Assembly (NCBI GenBank): GCA_013824715.1
Contig: PNOH01000005.1
Location: forward strand, 80,720 to 144,719
Length of the DNA stretch: 64,000 bases
Source of the DNA: Odoribacter sp.
Lineage (GTDB): Bacteria > Bacteroidota > Bacteroidia > Bacteroidales > Prolixibacteraceae
Reading direction: 5' to 3'
The notes beneath the pieces were generated by a model. That model did no database searches, was not told the origin of the DNA, and saw nothing but the letters and a program-made list of their open reading frames with translations. Each line of letters begins with the position of its first letter. The first letter of the stretch is position 1. The translations under genes and the position numbers were made by a program. Positions 45,935-55,065 of the stretch are shown one piece after another.

Positions 45935-47752
45935 TCAAGTTCCAGATAGCATCTCGATACCAAATTCCTCTTTTACCGAAGACAAACATTCCAGATAAGC
46001 CGTTAGCGGGTACAATTCCTCGTAGTACCAAAGCGATGCGAAATATAATCCGATGGGAGCAGCAATTATCCCGTCGGATTTTACTTTTTCAGCCATCCAT
46101 TTTATTCCTGAAGCACATTCTTCCTGAAATCCATTCCTGACAAGTGCCGTAATTGCCAGTGAAGTTTCTTCAATGCTTCCCCGACTATTTTTTGCTCCGC
46201 CCCAGCTTCCATCCAGATTCTGAGCAGAAATCAAATAACGGCAACCATGCTCAATCATTAGTTTACAGATCACAACATACTCATTTCCTAAGGGGGTATT
46301 TAATGTTTCGTTCAGGTATGCTGTTACTCGTGCTGTGCCATAAACCGGATTGGAATAATCTGCCATATGTTGATTTCCAAACCAAAGTGGAAGCCAAAAT
46401 CCTTGTGAAGACTGATTCTTTTTCAGGTAAATTAACGATTTTACAACTATTCGTCTGAATTTAGTCTGCTCTATTCGGCTTAGCGAATCCCGATAAGTAT
46501 ATTCGGTTTGAGCCAGTGCCAGTAATCCGTGGCCGGTCAGATCGGAACAACTCTGATCAAATGGCAACTTTCCCCAACCGCGCGAAAAGGTAGGAAAACC
46601 ACCATCGTTGTTCTGCAGTTGCATCAACCAGTTGCACCCGGACAAAACGGACTTGCTGACCGATTCGGGATTCTCCTGATTCAGCGACAGAAGGGCCAGA
46701 ATCGTTCCCGGCGTATCGTCGCCATCGGGCACCGAACCGGAATAAGAAGTCCAGCCCCAGCCACCGGGCTGCGTGCCGTTAAACGGATGGATTTGTTTAT
46801 TCTGAATCGACAGTAAATGGTTTGTCAGTTGCTGTTTATCATCTGAAGTCAAAATATCCGGATGATTTTTTACCGATTTCACGGCCAGTGTTGTTACCCA
46901 GGTTGACAAGTTAATGTCGATAGGCCAGCTACCATCTTCGCGTTGGGTGCGTATCAGGAAAGCCATTCCATCGCGAACCACATCCAAATTACGGTAGCCT
47001 GACTCAATCAGGCAAAGGCATACAAAAGCTGTGAGCGGAATCGCTTCCAGGTAACCGCCACTTTCAGGTTGAATTTTCCGGAGTAAAGCCAGCGATTTGT
47101 TGACCGAAGCTCCGCGAACCAATTTTAATACCGGATTTTTCTTCTTTTTAAACCTGAAAATCGCGATGCCAACTGCTACCAATGCCGGAATCGCGTAACT
47201 CACCACGCTCAGGTTTAGCAGGCTATAAAATGACCTTGGCAACAAGGAAAGTTCAAATGGCAGCTGAGGAATAGAGTCGAAAGCTTCCTTTCCGGGAACG
47301 CCGCACAAGGCACACATAGTCAGGATTGGTACAGAAAAGGTTCGGTCGGTCTGGTAAAAATCGAGAATGGCCCGAATGAGTTGTGCAGAACTGATATCGA
47401 TATTCTGTGAACGCAGGTAATTGCCCAACTGCTGCAATAACATCGCGCTGGAACCAGGCTCATTGGTGATTTTTGCGGCGGCATAACACAGTAAACTGGT
47501 GCTAACATTGCTAACGCTTCCGGGCGAATCGCCAAAACCACCGTCAGCATTGAGGTTTTGTTTGAGCCAGTTTAAGCCAGATAAAATTTCGGGAGCGTTT
47601 CCCTGAGCATCGTAAAAATGCAAGGCCGTGATAGCAACAGCTACACCCAAAGCGCTTGATGAAAGCCGTCCTTCCCAGTAGCCATCAGCATTGCGTTTTT
47701 GGAGCAAAAGCTTGCTGAGTTCGTCAAATTGTTGTTGGATATGTGTGTTCAT
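45935..47752 (-). CDS. Squalene-hopene-cyclase-like class II terpene cyclase
   Basis: About 605 residues from the ATG at 47752 (a TTG at 47776 would add eight). It is an alpha/alpha-barrel cyclase with QW-like repeats (RNADGYWEG, NADGGFGD, NNDGGFP, QGFWLPLWFG, NLDGSWGG). The protonating DxDD motif is present as SVPDGDDTPG (D-G-D-D, about 343-346), placed as in squalene-hopene cyclases after PGGWGWTSYSG. The hydrophobic segment SVVSYAIPALVAVGIAIF (about 183-200) corresponds to the membrane-binding patch. It should cyclise a polyprenyl substrate; the product is unknown. It is the last of five leftward genes including a DUF116-prenyl synthase and a radical SAM enzyme. Confidence 0.87.
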   Translation of the reverse strand: MNTHIQQQFDELSKLLLQKRNADGYWEGRLSSSALGVAVAITALHFYDAQGNAPEILSGLNWLKQNLNADGGFGDSPGSVSNVSTSLLCYAAAKITNEPGSSAMLLQQLGNYLRSQNIDISSAQLIRAILDFYQTDRTFSVPILTMCALCGVPGKEAFDSIPQLPFELSLLPRSFYSLLNLSVVSYAIPALVAVGIAIFRFKKKKNPVLKLVRGASVNKSLALLRKIQPESGGYLEAIPLTAFVCLCLIESGYRNLDVVRDGMAFLIRTQREDGSWPIDINLSTWVTTLAVKSVKNHPDILTSDDKQQLTNHLLSIQNKQIHPFNGTQPGGWGWTSYSGSVPDGDDTPGTILALLSLNQENPESVSKSVLSGCNWLMQLQNNDGGFPTFSRGWGKLPFDQSCSDLTGHGLLALAQTEYTYRDSLSRIEQTKFRRIVVKSLIYLKKNQSSQGFWLPLWFGNQHMADYSNPVYGTARVTAYLNETLNTPLGNEYVVICKLMIEHGCRYLISAQNLDGSWGGAKNSRGSIEETSLAITALVRNGFQEECASGIKWMAEKVKSDGIIAAPIGLYFASLWYYEELYPLTAYLECLSSVKEEFGIEMLSGT

Positions 47753-47817
47753 GCTGGCTTCAGTTTGAGGGTGCAAGATAATAAAGACAACTGATATGAT
47801 GAGTTCCAGTCATCGTA

Positions 47818-48714
47818 TCAGACAACAAGAACCCCCAGCGCCAGCAGACCATAAAATGTATATTCCAGATCGGCAGTTTGATCGCCATCGCCTGACAGGA
47901 AAGCTCCGTCAACAAAGTTTTGCTGGATAAAATCAAGACAAGCGGGCTTCAGCAAACGCAAATCGCTTCCTGCAAAATCCAGGGCGAAAAGGGCAACAGC
48001 GGTCGAAAGCATGTCGGCTTGCTGAAGGTGTGCAAAGGCTTTAAATCCGCCCGATTCACAGGCAAATGACTTTAATAATTTCTGATCTTTTTCCCCATCC
48101 TGATTCAACATTTTTTGGAGAAACACCTTGGCTGCCACTTCAGAGCAGGGTGAATGCATATCAACCTCAATCCTCGAAAGCATTTTGCCGGATAATCGTT
48201 TCAGGACTCCACGAAAAGGCAAAACAGCGTCAAGTGTCAGGAACAACACAAAGCTGCGGTACGAGAGGTTTATTGAATATCGCTCTTTCCAAAAGGATTT
48301 TCCCAAAATAAGCAAGGTTGTGATCCTTGAAAACCGGTTGATTTTTAATTCCTTTTGAAGTAAAGCAAGGCAACACTGTTCGATAAAACCTGAAACATTC
48401 CCACAAGACTGTTTGTCGATAAATTGTTTTAGCTTCAGGCCTGATTCAGCTACAAGTTGCGAGTTGCGAGTTACAGGTTCCCGGCTCCCTGCCCTATGCT
48501 CTTTGCTCCATGCCCTGATCATCAGTCCGCCAAACAGCGAATAATACAAATCTGATCTTCCGCCACGATCCTTATAACCACCATTCGAATTTTGTTGACT
48601 AAGAAGAAATTGCAGTAATTCTTCACTGCTCTGCTTGTCAAGCAGATCGATTGCATTCCGATGAAAAGCTATCATTTGACGGTAAAAGCGAATATGGGAA
48701 GAAGATTGAGTCAC
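47818..48714 (-). CDS. Small alpha/alpha-toroid (prenyltransferase/squalene-oxidase repeat) protein
   Basis: This 298-residue protein starts at a GTG (48714) 10 bases after the prenyl synthase gene. It has repeats of the terpene-cyclase/prenyltransferase kind: SNGGYKDRGGRSDLYYSLFG near the N-terminus, ESGGFKAFAHLQQADMLSTA and DGAFLSGDGDQTADLEYTFY at the C-terminus. It is about half the size of the cyclase and contains no DxDD, so it may be a partner domain or a prenyl-protein-transferase-like fold. Residues 69-91 are encoded by a run of tandem GTTGCGA-type repeats (48453-48520) that looks like intergenic repeat DNA read in frame. Confidence 0.75.
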   Translation of the reverse strand: MTQSSSHIRFYRQMIAFHRNAIDLLDKQSSEELLQFLLSQQNSNGGYKDRGGRSDLYYSLFGGLMIRAWSKEHRAGSREPVTRNSQLVAESGLKLKQFIDKQSCGNVSGFIEQCCLALLQKELKINRFSRITTLLILGKSFWKERYSINLSYRSFVLFLTLDAVLPFRGVLKRLSGKMLSRIEVDMHSPCSEVAAKVFLQKMLNQDGEKDQKLLKSFACESGGFKAFAHLQQADMLSTAVALFALDFAGSDLRLLKPACLDFIQQNFVDGAFLSGDGDQTADLEYTFYGLLALGVLVV

Positions 48715-48724
48715 AGATAAATTA

Positions 48725-50299
48725 TCAGAAAAATTTCCCTAAAACTGTGTATAAGCTCAGTTTCATTTTCAGGTTTCCCAACTGATCGAGTTCATGGTAT
48801 GCTTTTGATGTATATTCCTGAAGCAGCCCTTCTGCTTTTTGAATTATGTGATGTGAATTGATCCATTCAAAAACTTGGATTTTATCATTTTCGGCATACG
48901 CAATCCGGAGGTCTTCGTTCATCAATTCAGGCGCATTTTCTGCCAAAAGCGAAAGCATTAGCGGATAATCCGCAACCTGGGTGTGCTCGTTCGACTCGCG
49001 GAATTCATCCAGATCGTCTTTAATCTGGTAGGCCATTCCAAAGTAACCCGAGAAAATTTTCAGGATAGCCAAATCATTTTCTGAAGCCTCTGCGGCAACA
49101 GCTCCCAAAAGCAATGCTACCCGTATGGCCGAACCGGTTTTGCGTTCAAATATTTCGAGTTGCTGATCGAGTGAAAGTATCTGATGGTGTGTACTGGCCA
49201 GCAAATCGGCGCCCTGCCCAAGCGATAAAGACACATGTCCGCTGGCTACCGACCGATAGCAAGCCGCCATTGCTGAAGCATCAAGCGAAAGTTTACCCAG
49301 CAATTCGTAGCCTTTTCCGAGCAGAAAATCGCCGATATTAATGGCCACAGGAATGCCATTCTGCTTGTGGATAGTTTCTTTATTGTAACGGAAATCGTCG
49401 TTGTCCTCGATATCGTCGTGAATCAGTGAGGCCTTGTGAAAGCATTCTACCACTACCGAAAGTGCGGGGAGCAAATCTTCGGAAACAATCGGGACATAAG
49501 CTGAATAAGCCAGTGCTGTAAGCAGCGGGCGAATTCGCTGGCCACCGGTAAGCATCGCCTGGATCGCCAGTCGGGTGGTTTGATCACTGGCCGAACCAAT
49601 CATTGCGGCCAGTCCTTCCTCTGTGAAAAAACCATTCACTTGTTCTTTCAGCGCCGAAACAGATAAAGGTTCCAGTTCTTTGTTCTCCTGAAAATTGGTA
49701 AGTTCGCCGTCGAGCCAGCGGTAGTCAACATCCGTTTCGGCACAACCTTCGAACAACAGCGGAATGCCAATCACAGGCACCGCAGCCCTTGAAACAGGTT
49801 CGAACGACTTCTGGAGCACTGACATGCAACTGACACCAATAACCGCATCAACCGTTCCTTCCTGAACCAGGCTAACTGCCACAGTAGTTCCTTCAGCAAC
49901 CAGAGTTGCATATCCCAAAGTCTCAGCTTTCTGAAGAATAGAATCAATCTGGCAACTTTGACATCCGGCACAAATCAATCCCAATTGGTCAATCACCGCG
50001 TTGCAGTTGCTGTTGTTTTTCAGGCATTGGGGCAAAAGCAGTAAACGGCGGCTGAATGGTGTTGCAGCTACAACGGGCCGCCAGATTTCGTTTCCGCAAA
50101 CAACCATCGCAAACTCGCGAAAACTGCTGTTGGTATCGGTTTGGGCAATAATTTCATCGGCCATCTGCTGAATGAACGAGAAGCTTCCCGGCGGAACAAT
50201 TCCCCGTTCAGCAACCAGTTCTCGGGCCGCTTTCCTCAAGCGGTTTCGCGTCAAAGCTTGTTCAGGGACTACCAATATTTTTTCTTTTATTTTCACCAA
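48725..50299 (-). CDS. DUF116 domain fused to a polyprenyl synthetase
   Basis: This 524-residue fusion starts at TTG (50299) or, one codon on, GTG (50296); there is no ATG. Residues ~60-190 are DUF116, with conserved cysteines C92, C99, C110, C113, C116 and C158 (LPQCLKNNSNC, CAGCQSCQ) suited to an iron-sulfur or zinc site. Residues ~225-524 are an E-type prenyl synthase with GGQRIRP (252-258), first Asp-rich motif DDIED (295-299) and a second motif at 428-432 that reads DDLDE, where DDxxD is usual. It should condense IPP with an allylic diphosphate to a C15-C40 product. The motif change could affect chain length or activity. Confidence 0.87.
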   Translation of the reverse strand: MVKIKEKILVVPEQALTRNRLRKAARELVAERGIVPPGSFSFIQQMADEIIAQTDTNSSFREFAMVVCGNEIWRPVVAATPFSRRLLLLPQCLKNNSNCNAVIDQLGLICAGCQSCQIDSILQKAETLGYATLVAEGTTVAVSLVQEGTVDAVIGVSCMSVLQKSFEPVSRAAVPVIGIPLLFEGCAETDVDYRWLDGELTNFQENKELEPLSVSALKEQVNGFFTEEGLAAMIGSASDQTTRLAIQAMLTGGQRIRPLLTALAYSAYVPIVSEDLLPALSVVVECFHKASLIHDDIEDNDDFRYNKETIHKQNGIPVAINIGDFLLGKGYELLGKLSLDASAMAACYRSVASGHVSLSLGQGADLLASTHHQILSLDQQLEIFERKTGSAIRVALLLGAVAAEASENDLAILKIFSGYFGMAYQIKDDLDEFRESNEHTQVADYPLMLSLLAENAPELMNEDLRIAYAENDKIQVFEWINSHHIIQKAEGLLQEYTSKAYHELDQLGNLKMKLSLYTVLGKFF

Positions 50300-50438
50300 G
50301 TTTATTTACAATTTAAATATTGACTATCTACCATTTGATGTCTTGAAAATCGTAAATGGTCTGATATTTACAATCTCAGTATTTACAATTTAATGCCCCA
50401 AAATCGTAAATAGTAAATCGTCCAATAGTAAATTTATT

Positions 50439-51620
50439 CTATCCATACGCTCCCAATCCAAAGAAAGCCCGTCGTTTGGCAAAACGGTAAATCCGGCTTT
50501 TCTCCGGAATTACTTCGCACGAACCATGGCTGAAAGTTTGGGGGGCCATTTGTAATCGTTCTAACTCGCCTTTCCTTCCGGATGTATTTTTAGCATCGTG
50601 TTTTTGCACAAAATTGGCCAGCCATCGTGGATCTTCCATCACAATACATCCTTTGGTTTTTTGTTGAATCTGACTCCTGAAATCGCTCAAAAAACCTGAG
50701 TCCGCATAAAGTCTGTCGAGTGACTTTTCGTCCACATGGTCGGATGCAAACTGAATAACCGGGCAAGGCTCAACGAATCCGGAGGCATTGATGTGATGGC
50801 TTAGGCCTTCAGCTGCCGGACACATGCCATTTCCGTCGGCATCCCAGTAAGTGTCGATAATGGCGATGCTGTATTTCAGTCTTGCATCAACCATGTGCCG
50901 GCGAAGTTCAAGGATTTCATCTTTGCTGAGCGCCAGTTTGTATTCAGGATTCGGACCAACAGGCCGGTATATGTAGTACCATAAATAAGCCACTCCCTTG
51001 TCAATCAACGATAGGATAAATTTAGGCGACATGGCCATTTCGAGGTTCGATTTGCATACACTGATGGCTACACCGGTTATCAAACCTGCTTTGATGCAAT
51101 TATCAATAGCTACATTCGCCGATTGAAACACATCTTTCCCGCCACGGCGCACATCGGCCACCTCTTCATCGCCTTCAAAACTGATGAGCGGCGTTACATT
51201 GGCACACTGACGCAGCGTTTCTGCCACTTCAGGTGTAAGGAGCGTCCCGTTTGTGAATAATTGAAAGTAGCAATCCGAATGTTTCTGAAAAATTTCCGGA
51301 AGTGGTTTGTACAACAATGGTTCACCTCCCAGAATTCCGAAGAAATACGAGCCTGCCTTTTTGGTTTCGCCGATTATCCGGATGAGTTGTTCAGGCTGCA
51401 TCCGGCTGTTTTTCTCTTTCCCCATCACCCAGCATCCCTGGCAATTCAGGTTGCAATCGTCGGTGATCGAAATGAAGTTAAAAGCAGGGAAAAATTCGCC
51501 TTTCTTTTGCCGTTTCTGAAACCGGGCAAACGACATGGAGCCTTTGATGCCCATATTAACCACGAACTTATACAAGCATTTTTTGTCAGGACGGATAAGT
51601 ATATTTTTGAGTAAACCCAT
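50439..51620 (-). CDS. Radical SAM enzyme with SPASM-like C-terminal cysteines
   Basis: This 393-residue protein has the [4Fe-4S]-SAM motif CNLNCQGC (C56, C60, C63), the GGEP motif (GILGGEPLLYKP) and a radical SAM barrel. The C-terminal part has GMCPAAEGLSHHINASGFVE, then PCPVIQFA and KGCIVMEDP, resembling SPASM/Twitch auxiliary-cluster ligands. It is not a clear match to HpnH. Radical SAM enzymes of this kind form C-C or C-S bonds on unactivated carbons. Its place between the iron-sulfur protein (22 bases upstream) and the prenyl synthase (139 bases downstream) suggests action on an isoprenoid or its carrier; this is inference. Confidence 0.85.
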   Translation of the reverse strand: MGLLKNILIRPDKKCLYKFVVNMGIKGSMSFARFQKRQKKGEFFPAFNFISITDDCNLNCQGCWVMGKEKNSRMQPEQLIRIIGETKKAGSYFFGILGGEPLLYKPLPEIFQKHSDCYFQLFTNGTLLTPEVAETLRQCANVTPLISFEGDEEVADVRRGGKDVFQSANVAIDNCIKAGLITGVAISVCKSNLEMAMSPKFILSLIDKGVAYLWYYIYRPVGPNPEYKLALSKDEILELRRHMVDARLKYSIAIIDTYWDADGNGMCPAAEGLSHHINASGFVEPCPVIQFASDHVDEKSLDRLYADSGFLSDFRSQIQQKTKGCIVMEDPRWLANFVQKHDAKNTSGRKGELERLQMAPQTFSHGSCEVIPEKSRIYRFAKRRAFFGLGAYG

Positions 51621-51642
51621 CTTTTTTGTTTCGATTTCCAGG

Positions 51643-52401
51643 TTAATTCATTTTTTTCAGTTCTTCCATTGCTTTCTGTCGTTCGGCTTCGGCCATATCC
51701 ATCAGGCCAGCCTTGAAAATATTCCGCCGTAGGGCAGATCGCTGATTTAATGTTGAAATCAAATTTTTGTCGGTTGCCATACCTTTCATCTGAGGTTCGG
51801 ATCCAGGTTCTGCGCCAGCTAACACTCCGCTTTCTTTCAATCGCGGGAAAATGATAGCCGATGTCGGACAGTTTCTCCCGCAGGCCGGACAATTGTTCTT
51901 ACAGGCCAGCGCGTTCACCACTTTCAATTGTTTGTTACCAAACGTATAAACGCCGAACAAGCAGAATTTAAAGCACTTTCCGCAATCAATGCACAACGGC
52001 TGATCGATCACCGGATACCAGGCCGGAACATCCAGACCACTTTCAACCAAGGTTTCGGAAGCTTTCCCTTCAGCAAACAAAAAATCAGTTTTAAGTCTCG
52101 ATTTTATTTCCCCGGACGAAAGTTCCCTGAAATTCAAAACCTGTGATCCTGAAATTTCAAGATCATTCTGAACTAATAAATTTTTTATCGCACGGGGATA
52201 GCAGGCAACTATTATTTTCCTGCCGTATTTCTGATCGATTGCCCTGATGAAATCCTTTCGGTTCAGCACAATTCCGCAGAAATCGTCCAACTGATAAACG
52301 TCTGCATCAAGATTTTCCAACATCGATTTGATTTGTTCCGATTTGTCTGAAGTAATCACACCAGCGCCACAATTGCAGAATAGAATACACGATTTACCCA
52401 T
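51643..52401 (-). CDS. Iron-sulfur protein with ferredoxin-type clusters
   Basis: This 252-residue protein begins MGKSCILFCNCGAG with a cysteine-rich N-terminal pocket and an Hdr-like or flavodoxin-like alpha/beta domain (VYQLDDFCGIVLNR, ACYPRAIKNL). It then has a classic CxxCxxCxxxC-type ferredoxin site (CIDCGKCFKFC) and a second, spaced set (CKNNCPACGRNCP) for another [4Fe-4S] cluster. The C-terminus is a charged helix. It is the first gene of the terpenoid operon and is a natural electron donor for the radical SAM enzyme 22 bases downstream. I do not recognise a named family. Confidence 0.8.
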   Translation of the reverse strand: MGKSCILFCNCGAGVITSDKSEQIKSMLENLDADVYQLDDFCGIVLNRKDFIRAIDQKYGRKIIVACYPRAIKNLLVQNDLEISGSQVLNFRELSSGEIKSRLKTDFLFAEGKASETLVESGLDVPAWYPVIDQPLCIDCGKCFKFCLFGVYTFGNKQLKVVNALACKNNCPACGRNCPTSAIIFPRLKESGVLAGAEPGSEPQMKGMATDKNLISTLNQRSALRRNIFKAGLMDMAEAERQKAMEELKKMN

Positions 52402-52556
52402 AGTAATTAAACCGATTTAGGAATCCAGCTTAAATAAACCAAAAAAATAACCGAATGAAAAACAGCAGGCCGTTTAAATTGGCTCTATTAACAAAAATTA
52501 GAATATTCGAAACTGAACCTTCTATGTTGGAGTATGAAGCCTTTTAAACTCTTTCA

Positions 52557-53042
52557 CTAATTGTCAGTACCGTTAACTATCTTTAAAAATTTTTCAAGAT
52601 GCTGATCTTCATCGCTATAACGAATTAGTTTTCTTGAAGAAGAATACAGAAAAACAGAAGGGTATTTGCTTGGGCCAAATTGTTTGATAAACAGATTTCT
52701 TAAATCCTGCAATATCAAAACATTTCTTTTAGTGACAAGATTCTGGCCATATTCATTAAAAAAACGGTTAAGCAATTCCTTCTTATCCATAGTAATCAGA
52801 TATATGGATATTCCCTCAAATTCGTTGATATGTGTGCTTAAAGCTTTAATTGTATGATGGCAATGATCACAAGTCACATCAAAAAACACAAAGAATAGTT
52901 GTTTTCCAACAGGAAGGTTTTTATTTGTGAAAGGAGTATTGTCAAGTTTGTAAAATGTAAAATCTGGAATTGTTTCAGCAGGTTTTTGAGCGGAACCAGC
53001 AAAAGAAATGAATATGGATATGATCAGGAATAACGTTCTCAT
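52557..53042 (-). CDS. Thioredoxin-like periplasmic redoxin
   Basis: This 161-residue protein with signal peptide (MRTLFLIISIFISFAGSAQ) has a TlpA/AhpC-TSA-like fold: IPDFTFYKLDNTPFTNKN, FFVFFDVTCDHCHHTI (C58, C61) and a cis-proline region SKYPSVFLYSSS. It probably reduces or isomerises envelope disulfides, perhaps for cytochrome c assembly or for the neighbouring lipoprotein. It follows the lipoprotein gene on the same strand. Confidence 0.8.
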   Translation of the reverse strand: MRTLFLIISIFISFAGSAQKPAETIPDFTFYKLDNTPFTNKNLPVGKQLFFVFFDVTCDHCHHTIKALSTHINEFEGISIYLITMDKKELLNRFFNEYGQNLVTKRNVLILQDLRNLFIKQFGPSKYPSVFLYSSSRKLIRYSDEDQHLEKFLKIVNGTDN

Positions 53043-53163
53043 AACTTGGGTATTTCTATCGAATTTTTCTATTTGATATTTAATCTAAAACCAGAATTAA
53101 AATTAGCATTTAAAAATCCTTCGGCGAAAAGGCTGAAGAAATAACGAATAATTCTGCAGGCAT

Positions 53164-55065
53164 CTACGTTGGCGGATGAAGCCTTTTTTGGAACCATACA
53201 CGAACTGATTGCATCTTTTCTAATTGTCCGGTGGAAACTTTTCGACGGCAAGTTGACTGTTCTTCGCTGTTTTCGGGCGCTCCCCAACGGATTTCGGCAC
53301 CATCGTTCGGATTGTAGGCCATTTCAAATGCAGCACGCCGTTTCAGTATCTCGCTGAGCGTTAGCTTTTGTTCGGTACCATTGCTTCGGGTATAAGTGAT
53401 CGAAAGTTCAGACAACTTGTCTTTCAGGAGATCCTCCATATTTTCCTTAACTTTTTCAGGAGATTGCAGCATGCTTATTTTATAATCATCAGGTGAACGC
53501 ATCACTTTATCCGGGAAATCAGTTACCGCATCCATCGCGATCAGTAAACGCAAGTCGCGGTTGGGAGTTGAAAAGTCTTCCCAAATACCACCGGTCTGGA
53601 ATACTCCGGCGGCCCGGCCCGGCATTGGAATAACAGTTCCCGGGTGTGCTTTCATATATTCTTCACCATTTTTAACCGATGTTACCCGAACAACCAATTG
53701 CTCGTGGAGCGCTTTGATCAGATCAAACATGGCGGCTTCAGGATCAAGCGGTTTCGGGTTAATGATCCGTTCCATCGTGTGGTAAAAATCAGCGCTGCTC
53801 ATTCCTTTTTGCTGAAGGGAAAATGGGATTAGTCCAGAATTGGCATTTAATTCCTCAGTTTTAAGCATCCCGATTTTACCTTCATTCAAAACGATTGGCC
53901 TGAATATTTTGAATCCCGGATCCCCGATCACTTCGGTTTCGTTGGTATTAAATAAAAAATTGCCTTTCCAAAATCGCTTGATACCGACAGTACCATCCGG
54001 TTGGGCATCAACCGAGAGAAGCATTCCCGGACTGTCAGAGGTCTGTGGAATTTTACGAACGAGTATTAGCGTATGTCCGTATGGATCGGCAAATACGACA
54101 CCCGGGCGAATGGCATGAGCAGTTAGCGGTACCGGATAATAATCGGAATTTTCGTTACTCAAAGACGTGCGGGCAGTTCCTGAATGAACCCCATTCATAA
54201 CAATCCGCATAAAAGTATTGAATTTCTGTGTCGGATGATTGTTTGAAATAGTCGTTTCGTTGGTAATCCACCGTCCGGTTTGTGGCGCGCGTCCCAGACC
54301 ACCCCTGTCAGACTCATGAAAACCGAAAGGTAATCCAAGTTTCCAGGCAAAATAAGCCCGGAGATAAAATGGATTATCGGCGCAATCAGGCTCCATCCTG
54401 ACTTTGATTTTGCCGGATGCATTGTCCTCTTCCAAAGAGAGGTGATTGTACAGGAAATTCCAGTCTTTATTCTGAGTTATTTCATGAAGCGCAGGCCAGG
54501 ATGAGCGTTCATCGGCGCCATAAAACAAAGCATTGACCCAGGCCGAATAAAGCGCTTCCGTTTTACTGTTCCATCCCTGTTTAGTTTTCCAAACCGCTTG
54601 CGTTGAAGACTGAACAGGCTTTTCAATCACAGAAAAATCCAGATGTTCATTCGCATCTCCTGTTTTTAACTCAACCTGATAGGTTCCTTCTGATCCGGCT
54701 TTGAATTCTTCGATTCGCCAGAAAGGCAATCCCTCGCCAGTCCGGCTTTTTTCTGATTCAATGCTTCCCGTTGGACCGGTGACTTCAATCTTAGCTTTTC
54801 TGATTTTTTTTCCTCCGGTAACCATTATCCGGAAAACTTCTCCCGGGAGGGGATTTTCAGGCGAAACCAATATGACGTTTGCCATTTTACCCTCGGCCTC
54901 ATCATCGGGTTCTTCAATGGATACGACTGTTGAATCAGTGCCCGACTTGCTTTTATCTCCGGCAGAACGATGGCCGCATGAGATTGATCCTGAAAAAATC
55001 ACAACTATAGAGAGCATTTTCAGCAATCGGACTGCGTATTCTGATTTGTTATTTTTCACTTTCAT
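53164..55065 (-). CDS. Lipoprotein with a Cys-His-Asp (transglutaminase/NlpC-like) core
   Basis: This 633-residue protein has a lipoprotein signal ending SGSISC (cysteine at 30). An Ig-like region (about 60-150, VILVSPENPLPGEVFRIMVT) is followed by a papain-like core. The candidate cysteine is C228 (EPDCADNPFYLRAYFAWKLG), the histidine lies in FADPYGHTLILVRK and the aspartate in LSVDAQPDGT, a Cys-His-Asp order. A C-terminal helical region with RVTSVKNGEEYM and KENMEDLLKDKLSEL completes it. The exact family is unknown to me; a periplasmic peptidase or acyltransferase is likely. Confidence 0.7.
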   Translation of the reverse strand: MKVKNNKSEYAVRLLKMLSIVVIFSGSISCGHRSAGDKSKSGTDSTVVSIEEPDDEAEGKMANVILVSPENPLPGEVFRIMVTGGKKIRKAKIEVTGPTGSIESEKSRTGEGLPFWRIEEFKAGSEGTYQVELKTGDANEHLDFSVIEKPVQSSTQAVWKTKQGWNSKTEALYSAWVNALFYGADERSSWPALHEITQNKDWNFLYNHLSLEEDNASGKIKVRMEPDCADNPFYLRAYFAWKLGLPFGFHESDRGGLGRAPQTGRWITNETTISNNHPTQKFNTFMRIVMNGVHSGTARTSLSNENSDYYPVPLTAHAIRPGVVFADPYGHTLILVRKIPQTSDSPGMLLSVDAQPDGTVGIKRFWKGNFLFNTNETEVIGDPGFKIFRPIVLNEGKIGMLKTEELNANSGLIPFSLQQKGMSSADFYHTMERIINPKPLDPEAAMFDLIKALHEQLVVRVTSVKNGEEYMKAHPGTVIPMPGRAAGVFQTGGIWEDFSTPNRDLRLLIAMDAVTDFPDKVMRSPDDYKISMLQSPEKVKENMEDLLKDKLSELSITYTRSNGTEQKLTLSEILKRRAAFEMAYNPNDGAEIRWGAPENSEEQSTCRRKVSTGQLEKMQSVRVWFQKRLHPPT

